This document shows positions 35,879 through 45,095 of a stretch of DNA of 64,000 bases, piece after piece. Below the pieces are notes generated by a model that did no database searches, had not been told where the DNA came from, and was given only the letters and a program-made list of their open reading frames with translations. A program made the translations under genes and the position numbers. Origin of the DNA: an uncultured SAR86 cluster bacterium (GTDB lineage: Bacteria > Pseudomonadota > Gammaproteobacteria > Magnimaribacterales > D2472); contig CACHWY010000002.1 in NCBI GenBank assembly GCA_902583575.1, positions 161,557 through 225,556 of the forward strand, in the 5' to 3' direction. How positions within the stretch are numbered: position 1 is the first letter of the stretch; every line of letters begins with the position of its first letter.

Positions 35879-36511
35879 ATGAGTATGAATAAAGTTGCAA
35901 TTTTTGGGAAAAAAGACTCAATAGCTAAGTATGATCTTACTGACAATAAACCAGTATGGGTCGGGGAATTACCTAAAGGACAAATACCATATGTAATTGC
36001 CCAATATGAGAATTATATTCTTGTCTTTAGTTGGGCTTGGTTTGGATCAAAAATGATTCATTGTTTTCGAGAAGATTCTGGTGACTCTTTATGGTCACAT
36101 TACCAAGAAACATTGCACAGCTCGATGATCCCATTTCTCCCTCATACTTTTGAAAATCACATGTACTACTTAGCATCTTCAAAAGAGGTAGCAAAATTAT
36201 CATGGGAGACTGGAAAGATTGTTTTTAGAAAAAGATTTAAAAAATCAATTTTTAATCAATATGGGTTAGGAATAATATCTGATGAAGTAGTGTTAATATC
36301 AAAAAAAGATGCATTAATTGTTAATAAAGAAACAGGTGATACAAAATCATATACTGAACTTGCCAAGAAATTAAACTTAAAAGAAATAACTTCAGCATTA
36401 GGAAACGGAATCACATTTATGTCTTTAATATCTTTAACTCACCCTCAAGCTACAGATGGCGGAGTTTATGGCGGAGATGGCGGAGGTGGTGGCGGAGATG
36501 GCGGAGGATAG
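35879..36511 (+). CDS. PQQ-propeller-like protein with a glycine-rich tail, unknown
   Basis: The gene starts nine bases after tRNA-Leu at ATG 35879 (or ATG 35885); no Shine-Dalgarno is visible. The 210-residue protein has repeated short strands with DNKPVWVGELP, DSGDSLWSHY and ETGKIVFRKRF, which recall PQQ-type beta-propeller blades (A-x-D-x-x-T/G-x-x-x-W). Only about half a propeller is present. The last 20 residues are almost only Gly and Asp after THPQATDGGVYGG. No signal peptide is seen. It may be cotranscribed with the tRNA. Confidence 0.55.
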   Translation: MSMNKVAIFGKKDSIAKYDLTDNKPVWVGELPKGQIPYVIAQYENYILVFSWAWFGSKMIHCFREDSGDSLWSHYQETLHSSMIPFLPHTFENHMYYLASSKEVAKLSWETGKIVFRKRFKKSIFNQYGLGIISDEVVLISKKDALIVNKETGDTKSYTELAKKLNLKEITSALGNGITFMSLISLTHPQATDGGVYGGDGGGGGGDGGG

Positions 36512-36539
36512 ATCTATATATAACTAAAAGGAATAAAAT

Positions 36540-37037
36540 ATGGAACCAGATTTTAGAGCATTACAAGTTTTGGCTGAAGTATCGCTTGGTATTGTTGGGT
36601 TTTCTGCAATACTCATAGGACTCAGTAGATCAAAGAAAGGATTTAGCAAACCAGATAATTTTAGAATACAACTATTAACCTTTTCTGCATTTGGGGCAAT
36701 GTTTTGTGCTCTTTTGCCATTTGCAATTTTTAACCAAAATAATATAGATTTAAGCTGGGCAATTGTAAATTGGACATTATGTTTATACTCAACAATAGGG
36801 CTTTTAATTTTTCCAAGACGAGTTTTTGATCTAAGAAGAGAGGGATATAAGGACTTGTTTCCATTCAAGATTATTGCCTTACAAGTTGGAATATTAATAA
36901 CTATATTCATTTTGTCAGGATCTATGATCTTGGGTTTGATTGATCAGAAAAATAATTTTTATATATTCTGCTTAATGTTATTTATTGTTCAAAGCACTGT
37001 TGCATTTATTAGAACGATGTTTGTGAGAGTTGAATAA
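36540..37037 (+). CDS. Four-helix membrane protein, unknown
   Basis: The 165-residue protein has four hydrophobic helices (about 10-27, 45-63, 75-90, 110-155 with two helices). Opening residues LAEVSLGIVGFSAILIGLSR and the arginine-rich RRVFDLRREGY loop stand out. I do not know the family. An AAAGGAA precedes the ATG closely. Its role next to the TonB receptor leader is unclear. Confidence 0.6.
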   Translation: MEPDFRALQVLAEVSLGIVGFSAILIGLSRSKKGFSKPDNFRIQLLTFSAFGAMFCALLPFAIFNQNNIDLSWAIVNWTLCLYSTIGLLIFPRRVFDLRREGYKDLFPFKIIALQVGILITIFILSGSMILGLIDQKNNFYIFCLMLFIVQSTVAFIRTMFVRVE

Positions 37038-37041
37038 TTTG

Positions 37042-37069
37042 TTTACAAAACCTTGATTATCTATATACT
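37042..37069 (+). promoter_or_regulatory. Candidate promoter for the TonB-receptor leader
   Basis: TTTACA (37042-37047) and TATACT (37064-37069) with 16-base spacing resemble a sigma-70 promoter. Transcription would start near 37076, giving a leader of about 112 nt before the receptor start codon. Confidence 0.5.
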
Positions 37070-37075
37070 CTTAAT

Positions 37076-37169
37076 TGTGAAAAATTTATTGATACATCGA
37101 AGCCGGGGTCAGTCAAGTTAGCTGGTTCTGTTCTTTGGTGAATTTGACCCAGCAGTGCTGGGTTTTTTT
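37076..37169 (+). promoter_or_regulatory. Structured leader with terminator and possible antiterminator pseudoknot
   Basis: An intrinsic terminator lies directly before the receptor gene. Upstream, GTCAAGTT (37112-37119) can pair with AATTTGAC (37141-37148), one G:T included. GCTGG in its loop (37121-37125) can pair with CCAGC (37149-37153). Together these make an H-type pseudoknot that would hold the terminator's 5' arm. GGGTCA (37106-37111) is another partner for TGACCC (37145-37150). This is the arrangement of a terminating riboswitch or attenuator. An alternative reading is a small RNA of about 94 nt with read-through into the receptor gene. No known family is recognised. Confidence 0.5.
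37148..37169 (+). terminator. Intrinsic terminator just before the TonB receptor start codon
   Basis: CCCAGC (37148-37153), loop AGT, GCTGGG (37157-37162), then seven T residues. It is a strong terminator placed 18 bases before the ATG at 37188, with the GGAGGA ribosome site in between, so receptor expression needs read-through or antitermination. Confidence 0.9.
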
Positions 37170-37187
37170 GTTTTGGAGGATTAAATT

Positions 37188-39569
37188 ATGAACAAAATAA
37201 ATTTATTTAAATGCTTCTTTCTTTTGATACCAATTTTACTGGTTGCTCAAGAACAGGAAGTTGAAGAGGTTATTGTTACTGCTAATAAAAAAGCTGAAAC
37301 TGTTCAAGAAATACCAATGAATATTTCTGTGATTACTGAATCAGCATTAGAAGAAAGAGGAATAATGAACCCTGAAGATTATTTAAGATCTATTGCAGGT
37401 GTATCTACACCAGGTGGCTCTAATTATTATACCTTTAGAGGATTAAATACTTCGACTTCACAGCGTTCATCAGGAACTACTTCAACTTATATAGATGAAG
37501 TAAGTGGTTCATTAATGGGATTATTTGATGTTGAAAGAATAGAGGTTCTAAGAGGACCTCAAGGAACGTTATATGGTTCAAATGCTATTGGTGGAACTAT
37601 TAGATATATTACAAATAAACCTGATTCAAGTGCATCTTATGGAAAGATAAGAGTTGGATATGGTAACAAAGTAAAAGCTGATGACCCTGAAACAAGTATT
37701 GAAATGATGTATAACCTTCCTCTTTCCGATAGTTTAGCTGTTAGAGCTGTATATTCTCAGTTAGTTTCACCTGGAATATATAAAAATATTCAAACTGGTA
37801 ATACAGTAGGTGAAGAGGATGACTCACAGCTTATGGTGACATTAGCTTTTGATGATGGTGGTAAGCTTACTGGAAGTTTAAGATATATGAATGTTAATAA
37901 TAAAGCATACGGTATATTAGAGCCTGGTCAGAGCAAGCCTGGAAGTGCTGATGTTTATGTTGCAGACTGTCCGCAGGCTTCAAGTTGGTGGTATAACTGG
38001 GATGGAGATCCTACTTGCGCACGTTTAAGTGCTATTTCTAATTTTGCAGCCACAGAGGCTGATTATCCTAATGGCAGCTCTGTTCTTACTAATTATGATC
38101 CAAGATTTGCTCATGCATTAGCTGTGGATGAGAATGAGGATATTACTAAAGAAGTATTTATTGCAAATATTAAATATGATTTTGGTGTTTTTGATGCAAA
38201 TTTGATTATTTCTGATAAGACAACTAGTGAAGACGCTGTGACAGATTGGGCTAGAATTGATATGGATGATTATGTTCCGGCACCACTGATTGTAGATGGT
38301 GATGAATATTACCAAGAAACAACAGAGCTAAGATTGGTATCTAAGCCTGGAAAGTTTGAGTGGACGGTTGGATATTATAATTACAAGTTTAATGAAGAGC
38401 CAAACTCAATCTCACAAACTCAATATGCAATTGATGAGTATTGGTTAGATTATGTTACTTCAATAGCTGCAGGTGTTGATCCAGCTGTATATGATGCTAC
38501 TGCTTATTGTCCTCCATTTTGTGAGGGGCATTTAGGTTACCCGTATCTATATTATGCTTCATATACAGAATATAACGAGCAAGAAGAAACATCTTTATAT
38601 GGGCAGTTTGACTATAACGTAAATGAAAAATTAACTCTTACATTTGGTATAAGAGATTATGAAATTAAAGATAAATCTAAATCATATCAATATGGTATTT
38701 TCTATATGGATAGCACTGGATGTGATGGAAATGATCCTGCAGGAACAGATTGTTCAGAGTTATCTGGAAAAGAAGCAGATACAAGAATGAAATATGCAGC
38801 TAGCTATAAAATTAATGATGATTTAACTTTATATGCTACAAAAGCCGCAGGGTATAGACCTGGAGGTAACCAAGCTCCTCTTCCTCCTTTTTGTAGTAGC
38901 GATGAAACTGCTCAAGAAACATGGGGGCCAAGATTTAATTCAGATGAAGCTGAGACAACAGAATTTGGTGTTAAATCAAGGGGTCAAAATTATACAGCGA
39001 ATGTAACATATTTTGATGTAGCTTGGGATGGAATTATTATTTCTGTAACCCCTGGTTGCGGTTGGTCATATAACTTTAATGGTGGTAAAGCCGAAACTTC
39101 AGGTTGGGAAGTTGATTTTACATACGCATTAAATGATGAAATTTCTCTCGATTTTGCTGGAAGCTCTATGACAGCAGAAACATCAATAGACATAACTTCT
39201 TTGGGTGCTGCAGCTGGTGATAGATTACCAAATACTGTTGAAACTCAATGGAATTTAGGACTTGTTTATGACACTACAATTATGTCATATCCATCATATG
39301 CGAGACTTGATATGAATTATTATGGCGATAGTTTTAATACTTTTGCAGAAAATCCAAATACAAGTTCTCCTGATTATACTAAGATTAATTTTAATTTAGG
39401 GTTAGATATAAACGAAAATTCAAAACTACAATTATCTATAGATAATTTAACCGATAAAAGAACTGAAGCATATATTTATGCTGTAGATGACACATCTTGG
39501 AGGCCAAGAAACTGGATGCAGTGGATTCCTCCAAGAACTGTATCAGTAAAGTATAGCTATAGCTTTTAA
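37188..39569 (+). CDS. TonB-dependent outer-membrane receptor, 793 aa
   Basis: A signal peptide (about 1-20) leads to a TonB-box-like EEVIVTANKKAETVQEIP and a plug with VERIEVLRGPQGTLYGSNAIGGTIRYIT near 120-150. The barrel ends in a C-terminal aromatic strand (KYSYSF). Paired cysteines occur in loops (CPQAS...DPTC; CPPFC; CDGND...TDC; CSS and GCGW). Strong GGAGGA lies seven bases before the ATG. It is followed by a terminator, and then by the P450/MFS pair, so it may import a hydrophobic substrate that the P450 oxidises. Substrate is not readable. Confidence 0.96.
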   Translation: MNKINLFKCFFLLIPILLVAQEQEVEEVIVTANKKAETVQEIPMNISVITESALEERGIMNPEDYLRSIAGVSTPGGSNYYTFRGLNTSTSQRSSGTTSTYIDEVSGSLMGLFDVERIEVLRGPQGTLYGSNAIGGTIRYITNKPDSSASYGKIRVGYGNKVKADDPETSIEMMYNLPLSDSLAVRAVYSQLVSPGIYKNIQTGNTVGEEDDSQLMVTLAFDDGGKLTGSLRYMNVNNKAYGILEPGQSKPGSADVYVADCPQASSWWYNWDGDPTCARLSAISNFAATEADYPNGSSVLTNYDPRFAHALAVDENEDITKEVFIANIKYDFGVFDANLIISDKTTSEDAVTDWARIDMDDYVPAPLIVDGDEYYQETTELRLVSKPGKFEWTVGYYNYKFNEEPNSISQTQYAIDEYWLDYVTSIAAGVDPAVYDATAYCPPFCEGHLGYPYLYYASYTEYNEQEETSLYGQFDYNVNEKLTLTFGIRDYEIKDKSKSYQYGIFYMDSTGCDGNDPAGTDCSELSGKEADTRMKYAASYKINDDLTLYATKAAGYRPGGNQAPLPPFCSSDETAQETWGPRFNSDEAETTEFGVKSRGQNYTANVTYFDVAWDGIIISVTPGCGWSYNFNGGKAETSGWEVDFTYALNDEISLDFAGSSMTAETSIDITSLGAAAGDRLPNTVETQWNLGLVYDTTIMSYPSYARLDMNYYGDSFNTFAENPNTSSPDYTKINFNLGLDINENSKLQLSIDNLTDKRTEAYIYAVDDTSWRPRNWMQWIPPRTVSVKYSYSF

Positions 39570-39574
39570 CCGAT

Positions 39575-39610
39575 AAACCCCTTACAACAACTATGTTGCT
39601 AAGGGGTTTT
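39575..39610 (+). terminator. Intrinsic terminator after the second TonB receptor
   Basis: AAACCCCTTA (39575-39584) pairs with TAAGGGGTTT (39600-39609), extended inside by CAACA/TGTTG across a one-base bulge. A short T run follows. It ends the receptor transcript 5 bases after its stop codon. Confidence 0.9.
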
Positions 39611-39656
39611 AGTTTAAGATATATTGCAAAAATAAACATAACTTTCCAGAATTTAT

Positions 39657-41015
39657 ATGTCAAAAGGATTTATCTTATCTGATGAAGTTCTCAATCATGA
39701 GATCAACAATCCAGCGTATAAAGAAAAATATAGCTTTAATCCTTCAAATCAACTAAACGATTTAGATTTATTTACAAAAGGCCAACCCTTTAGCTTTTAT
39801 AAAGATCTTAGAGAAAACGCTCCTGTTTTTTATCATGAGCCCATGCCTACAGACCCAGAGCCAGGGTACTGGGTTTTAACAAAATATGAAGATATAAAAT
39901 ACGTTTCAATGAATCCAAAAATATTTTCATCTCAATATGCAACTGGAAATTTATTAACGCTCGGAACAGAAGAAAACAGACACCCTAAATTATTTAAATC
40001 AACTATAGATCATATGCTTAATCTTGACGGTGAAATGCATCTTGGCTTAAGAAAAGAACATATGCCTTTCTTTAAACCTGATTATATTAACGACCTTCGT
40101 AAAAAAGTATCATCAAAAGTTAGTTTATTATTAGATAATATTGCACCTTTAGGAGAATGTAATTTAGTAAGTGAAGTCTCACAACAATTACCAATATTTA
40201 CACTTTCAGAAATTTTAGGAATACCTCAAGAAGATAGACAAAAATTAGTATCTTGGATGGAATTTTTAGAATTAGCTCAGTATTTCACTTACGAAATGAT
40301 AAAAGAACAGAACGAGGGCAAGACAGACTCAAGCCCTGATCCAGCAATGATAGATATGTTTAATGCAATGGTTGATGAAATGTTTGATTATGGAAGATTT
40401 ATTCTAAATAGCAAAAGAGAAAATCCATCAGAAGATTTATTAAGCGCAATAGCAAATGCTGAAATAGAAGGTGAGAAGTTATCACAAGAATTTTTAGATG
40501 GATCTTGGTTGCTAATTATTTTTGCAGGAAATGATACGACAAGAAATACATTGAGTGGTGGTATCAAACTTTTATATGACAATCAAAAACAAAAAGAACT
40601 ATTAATAGATAATTTAGAACTTCTTCCTAATTTTGTAAATGAAACAGTTAGATGTGTTTCACCCGTAATTCATATGAGAAGAACAACTCTTGAAGAAACA
40701 GAAATAAATGGACAAAAAATTGGACCTCATGAAAAAATAGCACTTTGGTATGGTGCAGCAAATAGAGATCCAGAAATTTTTGAAAATCCAGATGATTTTA
40801 ATATTTTAAGAGAGAATGCAGATAAACATCTTGCATTTGGCTTTGGAAGACATTCATGTATAGGCAAGCCAGTTGCATTAATGCAATTACAAGAATTTTA
40901 TTCACAATTTTTAACCAGATTCCCTGATTTTGAGATGAATGGTAAATGGAAAGTTGCTCCAAACAACTTTGTTCATGCTATCCAAGAGATGCCAATTAAA
41001 TTCTCTCCAAGATGA
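39657..41015 (+). CDS. Cytochrome P450
   Basis: The 452-residue soluble bacterial P450 has the I-helix motif AGNDTTR (290-296), the K-helix E329-x-x-R332 (NETVR), and the heme loop FGFGRHSCIGKP with axial C401. Such enzymes hydroxylate hydrophobic compounds such as fatty acids, terpenes or steroids, taking electrons from a ferredoxin, which is not encoded nearby. The layout is like CYP125/142/153 relatives, but I cannot assign a family. It overlaps the MFS gene by four bases. Confidence 0.95.
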   Translation: MSKGFILSDEVLNHEINNPAYKEKYSFNPSNQLNDLDLFTKGQPFSFYKDLRENAPVFYHEPMPTDPEPGYWVLTKYEDIKYVSMNPKIFSSQYATGNLLTLGTEENRHPKLFKSTIDHMLNLDGEMHLGLRKEHMPFFKPDYINDLRKKVSSKVSLLLDNIAPLGECNLVSEVSQQLPIFTLSEILGIPQEDRQKLVSWMEFLELAQYFTYEMIKEQNEGKTDSSPDPAMIDMFNAMVDEMFDYGRFILNSKRENPSEDLLSAIANAEIEGEKLSQEFLDGSWLLIIFAGNDTTRNTLSGGIKLLYDNQKQKELLIDNLELLPNFVNETVRCVSPVIHMRRTTLEETEINGQKIGPHEKIALWYGAANRDPEIFENPDDFNILRENADKHLAFGFGRHSCIGKPVALMQLQEFYSQFLTRFPDFEMNGKWKVAPNNFVHAIQEMPIKFSPR

Positions 41016-42286
41016 TAATCCCATATAGATTCAAAGTTATTTTTTTATCATTCATTGCTGTATTTATTTGCTACATAGATAGAGTAAATATTTCTGTAGC
41101 AATCATACCCATGCAAGAACAATTTGGATGGTCTGAATTACAAGTAGGAATAGTTTTAGGAACTTTTTATGTTGGATATATGATTAGCATGACTTTAGGT
41201 GGTTATTTAGCAGATAAATATGGAGGCAAGAAAGTTCTTGGCTACGCATTAATAATTTGGTCATTATTTACAATTATTACTCCATTTTTTGCATACAGTG
41301 GATTATGGTGGCTTATTTTTATAAGAATCCTATTAGGTTTAGGAGAAGGGGTAACATTTCCTGCTTGGCATTCTATTTATGCAAGATGGATTCCATTTAA
41401 TGAAAGAACAAGGGCAGTAGGTTTTACCAATAGCGGAATAGCAGCAGGTACAGTATTTGGATATGTTGTAGCAGCTATCATAATTGCAAATTATTCTTGG
41501 GAGTGGGTTTTTTATTCTTTTGGGTTAATGGGTATATTTTGGTACTTCTTTTGGCAAAGAATTGTTACCTCTTATCCAGAAGATAATAAAAATCTATCAA
41601 ATAATGAATTGCAATTAATAAAAGCTGAAGCACCTTCAAATTCAACACCTCCGTCAATACCATTTCTAAAATTAATTAAAAATTGGCCTTTTTTAGCAAT
41701 AGCAGTTGCAACTTTTTGTAATAATTGGGCTTTATTCACATTTATTTCTTATTTACCAAAATTTATTAATGCCCCAATTGCTGAAGGTGGTATGGGTATT
41801 GATTTAGGATCTAGCGCATTTGTTTATTCATTATTAATGCCAAGCCTTGTTGCGATGTTTTCACTTATTTTAGGTGGTTATATATCAGATAGTTTTATAA
41901 AAAAAGGATATAAGGTAATTAATGTTAGAAAAACTGTTAATTCAATTGGGTTCTTTGGATCCGCTATTTTCTTATATTTAATTTCTTTGCAAGATACTTT
42001 ATTCAATGCAATTTTTTTATTATGTTTAATTCAACTCTGTACAGGTATTTGTGCGGGAGGATTTGGAGTAAATCATGCTGATTTAGGTCCAAAATATACA
42101 GGAACTTTAGTTGGTATTTCTGGAAGCATAGGTATGATAGCAGCGATTTTCAGCCCAATGGTTGCAGGCTTGGTTCTTGAAGTTACTAATTCCTGGGATG
42201 TAATATTTTATATTTGTTCTGGTATTTTATTATTTGGTGGCCTTTTTTATCTTAAATTTGGAAGCGCTGACAGACAATTTAGTTAA
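41012..42286 (+). CDS. MFS transporter (anion:cation symporter type)
   Basis: The 424-residue protein has 12 predicted helices and the ACS-family opening CYIDRVNISVAI near 20-31, the loop 2-3 signature GGYLADKYGGKKVLG (about 69-83) and RILLGLGEGVTFPAWHSIYARW. ACS members import organic anions such as hexuronates, phosphate or sialic acid. Translational coupling with the P450 (ATGA) suggests it handles the substrate or product of that enzyme. It converges with the next gene, overlapping by eight bases. Confidence 0.9.
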   Translation: MIIPYRFKVIFLSFIAVFICYIDRVNISVAIIPMQEQFGWSELQVGIVLGTFYVGYMISMTLGGYLADKYGGKKVLGYALIIWSLFTIITPFFAYSGLWWLIFIRILLGLGEGVTFPAWHSIYARWIPFNERTRAVGFTNSGIAAGTVFGYVVAAIIIANYSWEWVFYSFGLMGIFWYFFWQRIVTSYPEDNKNLSNNELQLIKAEAPSNSTPPSIPFLKLIKNWPFLAIAVATFCNNWALFTFISYLPKFINAPIAEGGMGIDLGSSAFVYSLLMPSLVAMFSLILGGYISDSFIKKGYKVINVRKTVNSIGFFGSAIFLYLISLQDTLFNAIFLLCLIQLCTGICAGGFGVNHADLGPKYTGTLVGISGSIGMIAAIFSPMVAGLVLEVTNSWDVIFYICSGILLFGGLFYLKFGSADRQFS

Positions 42287-42785
42287 TCGACTTCATCTCC
42301 TGAAAGAAGTTAAAAATCTCTTGGCTGGATCTATCTCTTGCTGTTCTCCATTCTGCTGTATTTGAATTATTTAAAAGTTTTTTATTTTTATCAAATACCA
42401 GAACTCTTGGAATTCCCTCAGCTGAAGGTATTCCATATTCTTCCATTAATCCCATATTAATTTCATATCTTTTAACGTCTATATATAAAATTTGAAAGTT
42501 TTTGTCTATGTAAGATTTGATTTTAGGTATATTTATGGTGCCTGAAAAAATTCTACAATCTGGACACCAATTAGCACCAAATATTAGTATTGGTTGTTTA
42601 TTAGACTGAATCGTTGTATTTATAAATTTATTTAAATTATCAACAGAATAAACATTTCCATCATACGGTAGAGGAAGAGGCGTGGTTAATTCATCATTAT
42701 CATCAAGCATTATTTCTCCATCTAATGTTAGACAAAATAAAAAAAAGTATGAAATCGTATAATATTTTATTAAACTTTTGTACAT
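42279..42785 (-). CDS. Exported thioredoxin-like protein
   Basis: After an N-terminal hydrophobic segment (about 8-22, without a clear lipobox) the 168-residue protein has a thioredoxin fold: IFGANWCPDCRIF with a CPDC redox site (C73, C76 approximately), LYIDVKRYE, and a cis-Pro region GIPRVLVFDKN. The N-terminal stretch may be a signal anchor. An internal ATG at residue 26 is an alternative start that would remove it. The role is probably periplasmic thiol chemistry; partners are not shown. Confidence 0.75.
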   Translation of the reverse strand: MYKSLIKYYTISYFFLFCLTLDGEIMLDDNDELTTPLPLPYDGNVYSVDNLNKFINTTIQSNKQPILIFGANWCPDCRIFSGTINIPKIKSYIDKNFQILYIDVKRYEINMGLMEEYGIPSAEGIPRVLVFDKNKKLLNNSNTAEWRTARDRSSQEIFNFFQEMKSIN

Positions 42786-42841
42786 ATTAGATAAATAGAT
42801 AATTTTATTTTATTGTAATAAAAAAATATGGAGTATATAAG

Positions 42842-43255
42842 ATGATTTGGGTAATAAGATTATATTTATTAATAATGGCATTTATATATGTTTTGATTGG
42901 AGTATGGGCATTACTTGACCCATTATTAGGAGCGCTTGATCAAGGCTATCCATCATTTTTGAATGCGGTTGGCTTATCCATAACATCTCCATTAGGTTAC
43001 TCAGAAATTGCAGGTATATATGGAGGCTTGAATTTATGTATTGGTATTTTATGTATGGTTGGAATCTTTAGAAGAGATTTAGGAATTTTTGCAATTAAAC
43101 TTATTACATTTCTAGTAGGTTCTATTGCTCTTGGAAGGATTCTCTTTTCTTTACTGCCAACAACACCCAGTTTCTTTAATTCATATTTTGTCTTTGAAGT
43201 TTCGGCTTTGGTAATAGGTATATTTTTAATATATATGAGTAAGAAACTAAATTAA
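42842..43255 (+). CDS. DUF4345-like membrane protein
   Basis: The 137-residue protein has four helices with SEIAGIYGGLNLCIGILCMVG and LVGSIALGRILFSLLP, resembling the DUF4345 family and the protein at 35333. ATG with a GGAG about ten bases upstream. It overlaps the convergent exchanger gene by nine bases at the 3' end. Function is unknown. Confidence 0.65.
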   Translation: MIWVIRLYLLIMAFIYVLIGVWALLDPLLGALDQGYPSFLNAVGLSITSPLGYSEIAGIYGGLNLCIGILCMVGIFRRDLGIFAIKLITFLVGSIALGRILFSLLPTTPSFFNSYFVFEVSALVIGIFLIYMSKKLN

Positions 43256-44200
43256 TTTACTTAAAATTAATAAATATCCAAAATAACTGCCAACAAGTAA
43301 TAAGCCCATTAAACGGATCATCAAAAGATTCATATATTTTGATGAATATATAGTAACAAATAAAATAAAGATAATTGTGGCAACAATCATAATTAGATAA
43401 TCTCGTTCAAGCAAAACTGGTTCAAGTTGTGCTCCAGAAAATAAACCAATAATTGGAACTACCAGCGTAATATTTAAAATATTTGAACCGATTACATTTC
43501 CAACAACCATATCTGTCTTCTTCTTTAATAAAGCGCTAATTGTTGCAGCTAATTCTGGCAAGCTTGTGCCAATTGCAATTATGGTTAAACCAATAACTAA
43601 TTCAGAGATATTTAGTAATATTGCAATATTCTCTGCATATATAACTGCATATCTAGAACCAAAAATGAGCGCCAATAAACCTGTAATTAAAAAAATACTT
43701 ACTATAGAGTTGCTTTGCGATGATTCATTATCTAAATTACTAAGACTTTCTAGAGATTTATATTTAAAAATTACATATAAAAAATATAAAAATACTATTA
43801 ATAACAATACACTTTCATTTGGTGATATTTTTAAATCTTGCAAACAAAGACCAAGTGCTAGCGCAGATATTAAAAAGGGTAAAAATTGAATAAAGGGAGT
43901 ACTTTTTGGCTTAAAAGATATTCCAATGCAAGAAACACCAAATATCAAAGCAATATTAGAAATGTTTGATCCAACAACAGTCCCCATTGCTATACTTTCA
44001 CTTTGATTTAAAACAGAAGAAATTCCAACAAAAATTTCTGGTGCAGATGTTCCAAGAGCTACCACGGTTAAACCAATGGTTAATTCATTTACTCCAAATT
44101 TTTTTGCTAATACAGAAGAGCTTTCTACAAATTTATCAGCACCCCATATTAAGATAGCTAAAGAAAATGCCAAACCTATGAAATTTATAAGAAAATCCAT
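43247..44200 (-). CDS. Calcium/sodium antiporter, CaCA family
   Basis: The 317-residue YrbG-like exchanger has two inverted repeats, each with its alpha-motif: GLTVVALGTSAPEIFVG (about 43-60) and GLTIIAIGTSLPELAAT (about 205-221), together with GNVIGSNILNI. Ten helices fit the length. It exports Ca2+ in exchange for Na+ or H+. The gene is divergent from the SDR gene with 94 bases between. Confidence 0.94.
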   Translation of the reverse strand: MDFLINFIGLAFSLAILIWGADKFVESSSVLAKKFGVNELTIGLTVVALGTSAPEIFVGISSVLNQSESIAMGTVVGSNISNIALIFGVSCIGISFKPKSTPFIQFLPFLISALALGLCLQDLKISPNESVLLLIVFLYFLYVIFKYKSLESLSNLDNESSQSNSIVSIFLITGLLALIFGSRYAVIYAENIAILLNISELVIGLTIIAIGTSLPELAATISALLKKKTDMVVGNVIGSNILNITLVVPIIGLFSGAQLEPVLLERDYLIMIVATIIFILFVTIYSSKYMNLLMIRLMGLLLVGSYFGYLLILSKLI

Positions 44201-44294
44201 AAAACAATTTTACCTTAGTTATTTGTTAAATAGATTATGTTTCAACAATTTAAAATAATATAATTGATAATTAATTTTATAGAAGAGGCAGATA

Positions 44295-45092
44295 ATGAAA
44301 ATAGATAGTTTATTCAATATTCAAGACAAAGTGGCTGTTGTTACAGGCGGCTCAAGGGGAATTGGTGAAATGATAACAGCAGGCTTTTTAGCAAATGGTA
44401 CAAAAGTCTATATTTCTGCAAGAAAAGCACCTGCCTTAGTCGATAAAGCAAAAGAGCTTTCAGATAAATATAATCAAGAATGCATTCCTATACCTTGTGA
44501 TTTAAGTTCTATGGAGGGGATAGAAGAATTCACTAATGAAATTCAAAATAAAGAAAAAGGAATAGATTTTTTAATTAATAATGCTGGAGCAGCCTGGGGA
44601 GAGCCATTGGAAAGTTTTTCTGAAGGTGGCTGGGATAAAGTAATGGATTTAAATGTAAAATCTTTATTTTTTTTGACCCAAAAATTTAAAAACCTACTAT
44701 TACATAACGCATCAGAAGAAGATCCATCAAGAGTAATCAATATTGGCTCAATTGATGGGTTAAATGTCCCATCTATGGAGACATATTCATATGGCGCATC
44801 AAAAGCAGCCGTTCATCATTTAACTAGGGTGTTGGCAGCAAAATTAGTAAAAGAAAATATATTGGTCAATGCAATTGCTCCTGGCCCATATCCAAGTGCT
44901 ATGTTAGGTTCGGCTGTGAATCATGACTATTCTGAGATTGCTAAAAGAAACCCAAGGAAAAGGGTGGGTACACCAGAGGATATGGCAGGATTGGCTATAT
45001 TTTTATGTTCTAGGGCTGGGGCTTATACAGTTGGAGAAACCATAACTTCAGACGGAGGTATTGTTAAGACCGCCACTCATAATTTGAGTTAG
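44295..45092 (+). CDS. Short-chain dehydrogenase/reductase
   Basis: The 265-residue SDR has the NAD(P) motif TGGSRGIGE (about 18-26), NNAG, a catalytic Ser in INIGSIDG, and YxxxK (YGASK near 165-169). A C-terminal ITSDGG ending is typical. Classical SDRs of this wording (IPxPCDLSSMEGI) oxidise or reduce alcohols and ketones in lipid metabolism. GAGG precedes the ATG. It converges with the LysR gene with three bases between. Confidence 0.93.
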   Translation: MKIDSLFNIQDKVAVVTGGSRGIGEMITAGFLANGTKVYISARKAPALVDKAKELSDKYNQECIPIPCDLSSMEGIEEFTNEIQNKEKGIDFLINNAGAAWGEPLESFSEGGWDKVMDLNVKSLFFLTQKFKNLLLHNASEEDPSRVINIGSIDGLNVPSMETYSYGASKAAVHHLTRVLAAKLVKENILVNAIAPGPYPSAMLGSAVNHDYSEIAKRNPRKRVGTPEDMAGLAIFLCSRAGAYTVGETITSDGGIVKTATHNLS

Positions 45093-45095
45093 TAA

